From NCBI GenBank assembly GCA_003022655.1, contig PXSX01000035.1, forward strand, positions 1-11,367: a stretch of DNA of 11,367 nt. Direction: 5' to 3'. The notes under the pieces were generated by a model. That model was not told the origin of the DNA. It searched no databases and was given only the letters and a program-made list of their open reading frames with translations. The translations under genes were made by a program, and so were the position numbers. The DNA is from Bacteroidetes bacterium QH_1_64_81. GTDB taxonomy: Bacteria; Bacteroidota; Rhodothermia; Rhodothermales; Salinibacteraceae. Position 1 is the stretch's first letter. Each line of letters starts with the position of its first letter. This document shows positions 1-7,500 of the stretch, in pieces.

Positions 1-425
1 CCGACCACGCGGGCCAGATTTCGTTTCCCGGCGGCCAGCGCGAGGGCGACGAGTCGCTTCTCGATGCGGCGCTCCGGGAGGCCGAGGAAGAGGTTGCCCC
101 GCCCCCAGCGTCCGTCCGCGTGCTTGGCCGCCTGACGCCGCTCTACATTCCGCCCTCCAACTTCTGCGTGCATCCCTTCGTCGGGCGCACCGAGGTGGCG
201 CCCGAGCTCCACCCCACGGACGAGGAAGTGGAACAGGTCCTGCGGGTGCCCCTCGCGCACCTCCTGGACCCGGCCACCCGCACGACCGAACCGCGACGGC
301 TGGACGGCACGGACGTAGAGATGCCCTACTACGACGTAGCGGGCCGCACGGTCTGGGGCGCCACGGCCATGATGCTGGCCGAGTTTCTGGCGGTGGTGCG
401 CGACGCCACAGCGCCGGATGCATAA
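1..425 (+). CDS. CoA pyrophosphatase, Nudix family (NudL-like), 5' end missing
   Basis: The gene runs in from the left edge; the first full codon is at 3, leaving 140 codons before TAA at 423-425. Seen: the segment HAGQISFPGGQ at about 6-38 followed by a Nudix box at 33-101 (G-x5-E-x7-R-E-A-E-E-E-V-A). The metal-binding REAEEE core is intact, but the usual Gly near the end of the box is Ala. Further on come LYIPPSNF and HPFVG, then a VPLAHLLD stretch. Family knowledge: HxGQISFPGG plus a Nudix box marks the CoA-specific branch, which hydrolyses CoA and its derivatives to 3',5'-ADP and 4'-phosphopantetheine in the cytosol, possibly for CoA turnover or housecleaning. About 60-80 N-terminal residues are probably missing. 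The next gene is over 300 bases away and looks unrelated. Family assignment is firm; substrate is inferred. Confidence 0.9.
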   Translation, partial: DHAGQISFPGGQREGDESLLDAALREAEEEVAPPPASVRVLGRLTPLYIPPSNFCVHPFVGRTEVAPELHPTDEEVEQVLRVPLAHLLDPATRTTEPRRLDGTDVEMPYYDVAGRTVWGATAMMLAEFLAVVRDATAPDA

Positions 426-438
426 CAGGCCGCCCTGT
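425..438 (+). terminator. Small hairpin at the stop codon of the Nudix gene, weak terminator candidate
   Basis: ACAGG (425-429) and CCTGT (434-438) form a perfect 5-bp stem with a 4-base loop, starting on the last base of the stop codon. No T-run follows directly; the nearest T-rich stretch is about 40 bases further on (around 478-482). This is short for an intrinsic terminator, so it may only be a 3'-end stabilising hairpin. Confidence 0.25.
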
Positions 439-548
439 CGCGGTTCTCCCATTCCCAGGCCGGTTGTCCATTCGTCTCTTTTTGCTTTCCTCCGTCCGAC
501 CGTCCACGCCCCCCCACCGCTTCGGTCTCGTAGGAGAGTCATCCTTAC

Positions 549-588
549 GGGGAGGCAGTGGTTCGGCCACCAGGAGGAGGGCTTCCCC
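549..588 (+). other. Compound stem-loop, candidate structured RNA element
   Basis: An outer 8-bp stem is formed by GGGGAGGC (549-556) and GCTTCCCC (581-588), with one G-T wobble. Inside sits a second hairpin, GTGG (558-561) with CCAC (567-570) around a TTCGG loop, and the remaining inner segment is the purine stretch 571-580. The wobble fits RNA read from the + strand. It lies about 90 bases upstream of the promoter candidate at 676, so it may belong to the 3' tail of the Nudix transcript, a small RNA or a longer leader. No family match is claimed. Confidence 0.35.
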
Positions 589-675
589 CGGATTCGCGTC
601 CCGAATGGCCGACGATTCACGTGAGGGTCCATCTCAGGCTTCAAACGTCCTGCCTGAACGCTTCACGCGCTCGCA

Positions 676-704
676 TTGCAGTCTTCGTGTGGTCTTTCTA
701 AAAA
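676..704 (+). promoter_or_regulatory. Possible promoter of the tetR-efflux operon
   Basis: TTGCAG (676-681) is separated by 17 bases from TAAAAA (699-704), a weak match to sigma-70-type boxes (3 of 6 and 4 of 6). Transcription would start near 711, just before the repeated operator-like sites at 728-779, the expected layout for a repressor blocking its own operon. Bacteroidota-related bacteria often use different promoter boxes, so this is only a candidate. Confidence 0.3.
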
Positions 705-727
705 GGCCGAACGAACGACTGGGGCGA

Positions 728-779
728 TGACTAAAACGTCAGCAGATGACTCGGCAGTCACATTCTGACGGCTCGTCCA
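728..779. promoter_or_regulatory. Tandem 19-bp dyad repeats, probable TetR operator array
   Basis: TGAC occurs at 728, 747 and 766, exactly 19 bases apart. In the first two units it is followed after six bases by its inverted partner, giving TGAC-N6-GTCA at 728-741 and again at 747-760; the second dyad is longer (TGACT-N4-AGTCA). The third unit keeps the left half (766-769) but has TCCA at 776-779 where GTCA is expected. GATGACT is repeated directly at 726-732 and 745-751. Dyads of this size next to a TetR-family gene are the usual operator form, and spacing near two helical turns would place bound dimers on one face of the DNA. Binding by this TetR protein is inferred. The array covers an ATG at 746 and argues that translation starts later, at 797. 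Confidence 0.6.
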
Positions 780-796
780 TTCGCCCTCGATTTCTT

Positions 797-1525
797 ATGC
801 CTGATTCCTCCGACACGACCCTCTCCCGGCGCGAGCGGGAGCAACGTCGGCGCCGCCGCGCCATGCTCCAGGCCGCCCAGTCTGTCTTCGCCGAAAAAGG
901 GTACGAACAGGCCACCCTCGAAGAGATCGCCAAACGGGCCGAGTTCGGCAAGGGCACGCTCTACAACTATTTCGAGGACGGCAAGGAGGGCCTCCTCTTC
1001 GCCACGTTCGACGAGGTCTACGACGACCTCGACGGGATGATACGCTCCACCTTCGACGGGGTCGACACCGCCGAGTACTCGTTTCGGGCCGCCTTCCACG
1101 AGCTGGTCGTGCGGTCGTTTGCCTACTACGAGGAGCGCGAAGATCTCTTTCTCATCCTGATTCGGGAGGCCCACCGGCTTTGCTTTAGCAACGACGTGGA
1201 GAAGGCGGCCTACTTTCAGGAGCAGCAGCAGCGCATGATCGACGCGCTCACGCCGGCTGTGCAGACGGCTGTGGACGAGGGCCGCATTGCGCCGCTGCCG
1301 CCACAGTCGGTCGCTCATATGCTCCTGGAGGTGGTGCACGACCTCATCGTCCGTCGCTGCCTCACCGAACACAGTGACGAGAACGACGCGGCGTGCGTGT
1401 GCCAGTCGGATGCGCCGCTCCTGCACGATCCGGAGGCCGCGGCCGATTTCCTTACCGCTCTCCTCTTTGACGGCTTGGAAAACGACAGTCGAGAAGACGG
1501 CGCGTCTCGCTCGCCCACACCATAG
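797..1525 (+). CDS. TetR/AcrR-family transcriptional repressor of the efflux operon
   Basis: A 242-residue cytosolic DNA-binding regulator, typical length for a large TetR protein. Seen: a basic N-terminus (residues 11-21 almost all Arg/Glu), then the TetR helix-turn-helix at about 24-68, with the signature ATLEEIAKRAEF followed by GKGTLYNYFEDGKEGL. The C-terminal helical ligand/dimer domain (about 75-225) is variable, as normal for the family. An in-frame ATG at 746 would add 17 residues, but it lies inside the operator-like repeats and the added residues look unlike the family, so ATG 797 is preferred; neither start has a clear Shine-Dalgarno. It is the first gene of the efflux cluster, 41 bases before the channel gene. 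It probably represses the whole operon including itself and releases DNA when a pump substrate binds. Family is certain; ligand unknown. Confidence 0.92.
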   Translation: MPDSSDTTLSRREREQRRRRRAMLQAAQSVFAEKGYEQATLEEIAKRAEFGKGTLYNYFEDGKEGLLFATFDEVYDDLDGMIRSTFDGVDTAEYSFRAAFHELVVRSFAYYEEREDLFLILIREAHRLCFSNDVEKAAYFQEQQQRMIDALTPAVQTAVDEGRIAPLPPQSVAHMLLEVVHDLIVRRCLTEHSDENDAACVCQSDAPLLHDPEAAADFLTALLFDGLENDSREDGASRSPTP

Positions 1526-1566
1526 TTATTCTCGCTACATCGCTCACCTGAAGTGTCCGCCCCGCT

Positions 1567-3228
1567 ATGCGTGCTTCCTCCTCATTCATCACGGTCCTGT
1601 CCCTTCTGCTCGGAGCAAGCACGGCCCTTCTTCTGCCGTCAGGGGCGCAGGCCCAGTCGGTCGACCCCGAATGGGAGCCCGACGGGCAGAATCCCGCTGC
1701 GACCTCCGGCTCGGCAGATCCGCTCGTGCTCACGCTCGACGAGGCGGTACGGACGGCCCTCAAGAAGAACCTCGACCTGCGGGCCGCCCAACTCGACGTG
1801 GAAGAGGCAAATGCCCGCGTGCAGGAGGCCTGGGGCAACCTGTATCCGTCGCTCGACCTATCGGGCAGCTACACCCGCAACGTCGTCACGGCCAACCCCT
1901 TCGCCGGGAGCGACGCCACGAGCCTGCTGGGCGGTGGGGGCCAGATCGAGTGGCTCGCCTTCAATGAGCGGCGCCGACTGAACGACCGGTCTCCTATTAC
2001 TTTCCGCGAGTTCCAGCAGCGTCAGCAGGACAGCCTGGCCGCCGCGGGCATTTCGCTCGGCAGCGGGGGCAATCCGTTCGGGGTCGACAACGAGTTCCGG
2101 GGCGGACTGCAGCTCACCCAGACGCTCTACAGCAAGCAGGCCTTTGCGTCCGTGAAAGGATCCCAGCAATTCAAGGACGTGAGCCGCTACGCCCGCGACC
2201 GACAGGTGCAAATGGTGACCAACGAGGTGATGACGTCCTTCTACCAGGCCCTGCTGGCCCAGGAGCGGGTCCGGGTTCTCCGGGAGCGCGTGGAACGGGC
2301 CGAAGAGACCCTGCAGGAGGTGTCGACCCGCGTGGAACGTGGCGTCATCCCGAAGGCGCAGCGCCTGGGAGCGAGCGTGGAGCTTTCAAATGCTCGTACG
2401 CAGCGGATCGAGGCGCGCAACACCGCCGATCTTGCCCGGGACCAGCTCAAGCGCACCATCGGCCTTTCTCCCGAGCAGCCGATTCAACTCAGGGGGAGTC
2501 TCGAGGAGCAGCGCGAGGACGGCCTGCAACAGGTCTCCCTGCAGACCATCTCGATGTCGAAGGCCGTGGACCAGGCCCTCGAGAACCGCCCTGATCTCGA
2601 GCGCGCCCGGCTCAACGTGGAGCTTCGTGAGATTCAAACCGAATCGAGCCGGGCGGCCTTTTATCCCCGCGTGGAGGCCGTAGCCAATTTCAGCTACTCA
2701 GGCCGCGTTCCAGACGATCGGTCGCGCGTCGTACAAGACCCCACAAATCCCTTTTCCTTCAGCGAAGAACAGCGCGGCTTCTTCAGCGACGACTTCTGGA
2801 ACCCCTCCTTCAGCGTCGGACTCCAGGTCAGCTGGAATCTGTTCAGCGGGTTTCAGCGCTCCGCCCGCATTGAGCAGGCCGAGATTGCACGGCGCCGCGC
2901 GGGGACCCAGCGCGACCGGTTGCGCCGAGCCGTAACCCTGGAGGTGCGCAAGGCGATCCGCGACCTTGAAAACGCCCGGGAGCGCATCGAGTCGCAGAAG
3001 GCAAACGTTCGCCGCGCCAGCCTCAACTACGACCACGTCTCGCAGCGCGTGGGCGAGGGCGCAGCGAGCCAGCTTGAGCTCCGCGAGGCCTCCGACCAGC
3101 TCGACCAGAGCCGCCTCAACTACCTCCAGGCCGTACACGACTATTTGGTGGCCCGCACCGACCTCGAAACTGCCCTCGGCCAGCCCCTCACATCCACCTC
3201 CGAATCGTATCTCACGACGCGTCGATGA
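1567..3228 (+). CDS. TolC-family outer-membrane efflux channel
   Basis: A 553-residue outer-membrane protein forming the exit duct of the tripartite pump. Seen: a signal peptide (residues 1-29, hydrophobic core 7-23, likely cut after AQA). Two outer-membrane-efflux-protein repeats follow: the first opens with LTLDEAVRTALKKNLDLRAA (55-74) and runs into YPSLDLSGSYT; the second opens with ISMSKAVDQALENRPDL from residue 328 and reaches YPRVEAVANFSYSG. WNLFSGF (423-429) is the usual strand preceding the second long helical hairpin. The long charged helices and WxLFxG motif are typical of TolC relatives, which act as trimers. It is somewhat longer than E. coli TolC; a loop at about 100-185, rich in Gly, Asn and Gln, accounts for part of this. 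Its stop overlaps the adaptor start by 4 bases, suggesting translational coupling. Substrate is unknown. Confidence 0.93.
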   Translation: MRASSSFITVLSLLLGASTALLLPSGAQAQSVDPEWEPDGQNPAATSGSADPLVLTLDEAVRTALKKNLDLRAAQLDVEEANARVQEAWGNLYPSLDLSGSYTRNVVTANPFAGSDATSLLGGGGQIEWLAFNERRRLNDRSPITFREFQQRQQDSLAAAGISLGSGGNPFGVDNEFRGGLQLTQTLYSKQAFASVKGSQQFKDVSRYARDRQVQMVTNEVMTSFYQALLAQERVRVLRERVERAEETLQEVSTRVERGVIPKAQRLGASVELSNARTQRIEARNTADLARDQLKRTIGLSPEQPIQLRGSLEEQREDGLQQVSLQTISMSKAVDQALENRPDLERARLNVELREIQTESSRAAFYPRVEAVANFSYSGRVPDDRSRVVQDPTNPFSFSEEQRGFFSDDFWNPSFSVGLQVSWNLFSGFQRSARIEQAEIARRRAGTQRDRLRRAVTLEVRKAIRDLENARERIESQKANVRRASLNYDHVSQRVGEGAASQLELREASDQLDQSRLNYLQAVHDYLVARTDLETALGQPLTSTSESYLTTRR

Positions 3229-4457
3229 CCACTTCTTCGATGCTCCATCGACTCCTGTCCCCTGCTGAGATGTTTTCCCCCGTAACGATGCCGCCCCAAC
3301 GCACTTTCCTGCCTTCGGCACTCCGCTCCGCATCGTGGATCGTCCCGATGATTCTGCTTGGCGGCGTGCTGGTTCTTACGAGTGGCTGCGGCGACGATCA
3401 GGTGTCGGACGCGTCCACTCAGGCTTCATCCCAGCCCAAGACGCGTGTTGAAACCCTCGTCCTGGAGCCGACCTCGTTCACAGACGTGATTAAGATCACC
3501 GGCACCGTGGAGGCCCTCGATGACGCGACCCTGTCGGCCCAGACCAGCGGCACGGTGACGATGCTCCGCGGCCGCGGTACACGCGTGGCCGCCGGCGAGG
3601 TGGTCGCCACGATTGACGCCGGGGAGGCGAAGGCCGCCGTAGAGCAGGCCCAGGCCCGATACGACTTGGCGCAGGATCGCTTCGAGCGCCAGCAACCCCT
3701 CTACCGCGACTCCGTCATCAGCGCGCTCGAGTTCGAACAGGTGCGGTCGGAGCGCAATCAGGCCCGCGCCGCCCTCCAGCAGGCCGAGACCCGATTCTCG
3801 AACTCGCGCCTGACGGCTCCCTTCACTGGGACCATCGAGGAGCGCTTTTTGGAAGAGGGGGAGCAGGCCGCGCCGGGGGCCAGGGTGGCCCGCCTCGTCA
3901 ACACGCGGCGGGTAAAGGTGACGGCGGGCGTGCCGGAACGCTATGCCAGTGACATCCGCGAGGGGACCCCGGTACAGCTCGACTTCCGGCGATACGGCGC
4001 CGGCGTCCGCACCGCCGAAGTCACGTTCGTGGGAAACGCCATTGATCCTGACAGCCGCACCTTCCCCATCGAGGTGACCGTGCGGAACAAAGACGGCCGC
4101 CTCAAGCCTGCCATGGGCGTGGACCTACGAGTAACCCGCGCTGTGCTCGACAGCGTCATTGCCATTCCGCGCTCGGCCGTGCTTCGAGACGAGACGGGGA
4201 CCCACGCGTACGTCGTCAACCGCTCCGATACCGCGGTGGTGGCCCGCAACCGCGACCTCGTGCTCGGGTCGGCCACGGGGGAACGCGTCGTGGTGGACTC
4301 GGGCCTCGTGGCGGGCGATGAGCTCATAATCGTAGGTCAGAACAACGTGTCACCAGGGACTCCGCTGGAGGTGACCCAGCAGCGCGACCGCGCCTCGGCG
4401 GCGGGCACCCCGCACGAGGAACAGTCGTCCCTTCCCACGCCGCCGGGGGATGAATGA
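3225..4457 (+). CDS. RND efflux membrane-fusion (periplasmic adaptor) lipoprotein
   Basis: A 410-residue HlyD/AcrA-type adaptor joining the inner-membrane pump to the TolC-like channel. Seen: a hydrophobic segment (39-51) ending in a lipobox, LTSGC, with Cys55 as the likely lipidated residue; a split lipoyl-like domain (about 102-132 and 195-225); between them a short alpha-helical hairpin rich in Gln, Ala and Arg (134-193); then beta-barrel and membrane-proximal domains containing NAIDPDSRTFPIEVTVRNKDG (271-291) and IPRSAVL (314-320). The C-terminus is a charged tail with no evident fold. The ATG used here overlaps the channel stop in an ATGA, but a 54-residue leader is long; ATG 3288 would give a more normal lipoprotein signal of about 33 residues, so the start is uncertain. 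It belongs to the same transcription unit as the genes on either side. Confidence 0.92.
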   Translation: MTTSSMLHRLLSPAEMFSPVTMPPQRTFLPSALRSASWIVPMILLGGVLVLTSGCGDDQVSDASTQASSQPKTRVETLVLEPTSFTDVIKITGTVEALDDATLSAQTSGTVTMLRGRGTRVAAGEVVATIDAGEAKAAVEQAQARYDLAQDRFERQQPLYRDSVISALEFEQVRSERNQARAALQQAETRFSNSRLTAPFTGTIEERFLEEGEQAAPGARVARLVNTRRVKVTAGVPERYASDIREGTPVQLDFRRYGAGVRTAEVTFVGNAIDPDSRTFPIEVTVRNKDGRLKPAMGVDLRVTRAVLDSVIAIPRSAVLRDETGTHAYVVNRSDTAVVARNRDLVLGSATGERVVVDSGLVAGDELIIVGQNNVSPGTPLEVTQQRDRASAAGTPHEEQSSLPTPPGDE

Positions 4458-4507
4458 TGCGGAAGCGATGTTAGGATTTTCGACTACACGAACCATCCAT
4501 TGTTGCC

Positions 4508-4562
4508 GTAGAGTCGTCCCGGAGGCCGAAGGTCATACCCTTGCGGTGCGGGACGGCTCTGC
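4508..4562 (+). promoter_or_regulatory. Strong intercistronic hairpin before the RND pump gene
   Basis: The arms 4508-4521 and 4549-4562 pair over 14 base pairs with two G-T wobbles and no mismatch (core AGAGTCGTCCCG against CGGGACGGCTCT). The 27-base loop can fold further through CGAAGG (4527-4532) and CCTTGCG (4539-4545) with one bulge. It sits in the 134-base gap between adaptor and pump genes and ends 29 bases before the pump ATG. Wobble pairs suggest selection at RNA level. There is no T-run, so it is not an ordinary terminator. An RNA-processing or stability element that tunes pump level against the adaptor is plausible but inferred. Confidence 0.55.
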
Positions 4563-4591
4563 TCTGCCCTGCACTAACCGACGCTTCTGCG

Positions 4592-7500
4592 ATGAAGATT
4601 ACCAACCTTTCGATCAAGTACCGCACGGCGATTGCCGTCTTTACGCTCATCCTAGCGGTTGGCGGACTGGTCAGTTACCTCACAATTCCGAAGGAGTCGC
4701 GGCCGTCGATTGAGTTTCCGCAGATCGTGGTGACGTCGATCTACCCCGGGGCCAGTCCGAGCGACGTCGAGTCGACGGTCTCTCAGGTCATCGAGCAGGA
4801 GATCAGTTCCATTAACGGCATCGACGAGATGCGCTCCACCTCATCGGAGGGCGTCTCGACGGTGATTGTCGAGTTTACGCCGGACGTGGAGACCGACAAG
4901 GCCTACCGAGAGGTCAACCGGGCCGTGGATCGCGCCCAGCCCGACCTACCCGACGCGGTGGAGGAGCCGCTGGTGGATGAGGTCAACACGGATGAGTTTC
5001 CGATCATGACCATCAACCTGGCGGGGTCGTACTCGCTGGCCCGCCTGAAGGAGGTCGGGGAGGACCTGCAGGACGACCTCGAAGGCATCTCCAGCGTTCT
5101 GGAGGCCAACCTGATTGGGGGACTTACGCGGGAGGTGCAGGTGAACGCGGACCTGTCGGCCCTAAAGACCTACAACGTGTCCTTCAACACCCTGATCAAC
5201 ACGATCCAGCAGGAGAACACAAACATCCCCGGCGGTTCGATCGACGTCGACCGGCTGAACTACCTCGTGCGGGTGGACGGACAGTTCGACGATCCCGCCG
5301 ATCAGATTGAGAACCTGGTGGTGAAGACGACCTCGGACGGGCAGAACGTGTACGTGCGCGACGTGGCGAACGTCATTTTTGGGTTCAAGGACCGGGAGTC
5401 CTACTCCCGCCTGCGCATCCTGAAGCGCGAGACCGAATCCGGAGAGACCGTATCGGTCCCCGACTCGGCCCGTCGGACGGCCCAGGTCATCTCCCTGGAC
5501 GTGAAGAAGCGGCCCGGGGACAACATTCTGGAAACCTCCGAGGAGGTGAAGTCGACCATCGACGACTTCCCCTTTCCGAGCGGGACCGAGGTGCTTATCA
5601 CCGGCGACGAAAGCGAGAACGTGCAGTCCCTGGTGACGGACCTGGAAAACAACATCATCAGCGGGCTCATCTTCGTCATCGTCGTGCTGCTCTTCTTCCT
5701 CGGCGTGCGCAACGCGACGCTCGTGGGCATCGCCATCCCGCTGTCGATGTTCACCACGTTCCTCGTCTTTCAGGGGCTCGGCTATACGCTCAACTTCATT
5801 ATTCTCTTCTCGCTCATCATCGCGTTGGGCATGCTGGTGGACAACGCGGTGGTAGTGATCGAAAACATCTACCGCTTCCGCGAAGAGGGGTACTCGCGCT
5901 GGGAGGCTGCGCGCCTGGGCACGGCGGAGGTGGGCGCGCCCGTCGTGGCCGCCACAGCCACCACCGTCTCGGCGTTTGCGCCCATGCTGCTCTGGCCCGG
6001 CATCATCGGGGAGTTTATGAGTTATCTCCCCCTCACCCTCATCATCACGCTCGCCAGTTCCCTGTTCGTCGCGCTCGTGATCAATCCCGTCGTTACGGGC
6101 TTCTTTGTGCGGGTGAAGGGCCGGGAGGACGAGGAGGCGGACGCACAGCAGAGTCCCGCCATTGCCCGGTACGGTGGAGCGGCCCTCATTCTACTCCTGG
6201 GCGTCACGCTGGGCGTTGCGAACTGGAAGACGCTGGTGGTCGTGGGAACGGCCCTCCCTGTGCTTTACCTCATCCACGTCTACGTACTGAAGCCTCTCGG
6301 CGACCGCTTCGCGGAGAGCGGCCTGCCGAGCCTGATCCAGTGGTACCGCGGCTTCCTCGGGCGGATGCTCCAGCGGGACTACGCTCCGAAATACGCCCTC
6401 CTGCGAAACACGGGGGCCCTCGCCGCGCTGACGATCGGAGGCGGGATCGTGGGAGTGGGCGGCCTCGTGTACGCGGCGGCCGGCCAGACAGCGGCCATGT
6501 TTCTGCTCGTGCCGGGTGGGGTGATGGCGGCCCTCGGGGCGATTGGAATTCTCCTTCACACCCTGGAGAGCATCTACCTGGGCGGGTGGACGAGTGTCAA
6601 GTTTGGCGGGGTCCTCTTTGTCCTCATGCTTGCGATCCTGAGCCTCAGCTACGCGACCGGACGCCTCGCCCTGCCTGCCCTCCTGAAACTCATGTCGGTC
6701 CCGGCGGGCATCGTGCTGGTCGGCCTGCTCGGTGCCCTCCTCAACACGAACGATCGACTTCTTCTCACCGACAACCGCGCGGCCCTGCTCACCGGTTCGC
6801 TAGGCGGTCTCGCTCTCATTGGCGGCCTCTTCCTGGTGGCCCCCACCGGCCAGGCGTTCTTCCCGGACACGGACCCGAACCGCGTGCAGATCACCGCTGA
6901 GGCCCCCCTGGGCACCAACATTGAAACCTCGAACACAGTTGCTCGGACGGCCGAGGATCGGATTCTGACCCTGCTCGACGAAAATCCGAAGTCCGAGGCC
7001 AACATTGAAAACATGGTCGTAAACGTAGGGGTGGGGGAGGATGCCCAGTTTGGAGGTGGGGCGCAGCAGTCCGAGCGCTCCCGCATCTCGCTCAACATGG
7101 TCGATTACGCCGAGCGGCCCGAGTCCTCGACGCGGACCCTGGAGAAGCTGCGCTCCCAGTTGCAGGGCATTCCCGGCACCGAGATCGAGTTTGCCAAGCA
7201 GGAGCAAGGCCCACCGACCGGCCCGCCGGTCAACATCGAGATCTCCGGGCCGGAGTTCGACCGCATCGTCCAAATCTCGAAAGAGATCAAGAGCCAACTC
7301 AACGACGCGGCAAAGAGCGGCCAGCTGCCCGGCCTGGTCGACGTGACCGACAACTTGAACACGGGCCGTCCCGAGGTGCAGGTCGACGTGGACCGGGAAC
7401 AGGCGGCCGAGTACGGCCTCTCGACGACCCAGATCGCCCAGACGGTCCGCTCGGCCATCCAGGGCATAGAGGCGGACACGTACCGCAGTGGGGAGGACGA

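Larger units (their letters stand above)
426..727. other. Non-coding region upstream of the efflux operon, rich in inverted repeats
   Basis: About 300 bases with no convincing gene: open frames here give Arg/Ser/Pro-rich peptides without recognisable motifs. It holds several dyads besides the hairpin at the Nudix stop: ACCG-ctt-CGGT (516-526), a compound stem at 549-588, ATTCG-N5-CGAAT (592-606), the perfect palindrome TCACGTGA (617-624), and TCAGGC-N12-GCCTGA (634-657). The clustering suggests a regulatory or transcribed structured segment, but no known riboswitch or small-RNA family was recognised. A possible promoter lies near its right end. Confidence 0.6.

Noticed and set aside
549..588. 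tRNA or known riboswitch in the tetR upstream region
   Set aside because: GTGGTTCGGCCAC resembles a T-arm at first glance but the loop is too short, and no acceptor or anticodon arms can be drawn; no known riboswitch core was recognised.
418..730. Two + strand open frames (418-624 and 464-730) in the region before tetR
   Set aside because: Arg/Ser/Pro-rich translations with no motif, mutually overlapping, and lying across the inverted repeats; they look like chance frames in GC-rich DNA.
4450..4713. + strand open frame bridging the adaptor and pump genes
   Set aside because: It runs out of frame into the well-supported pump start and crosses the hairpin; no protein likeness.
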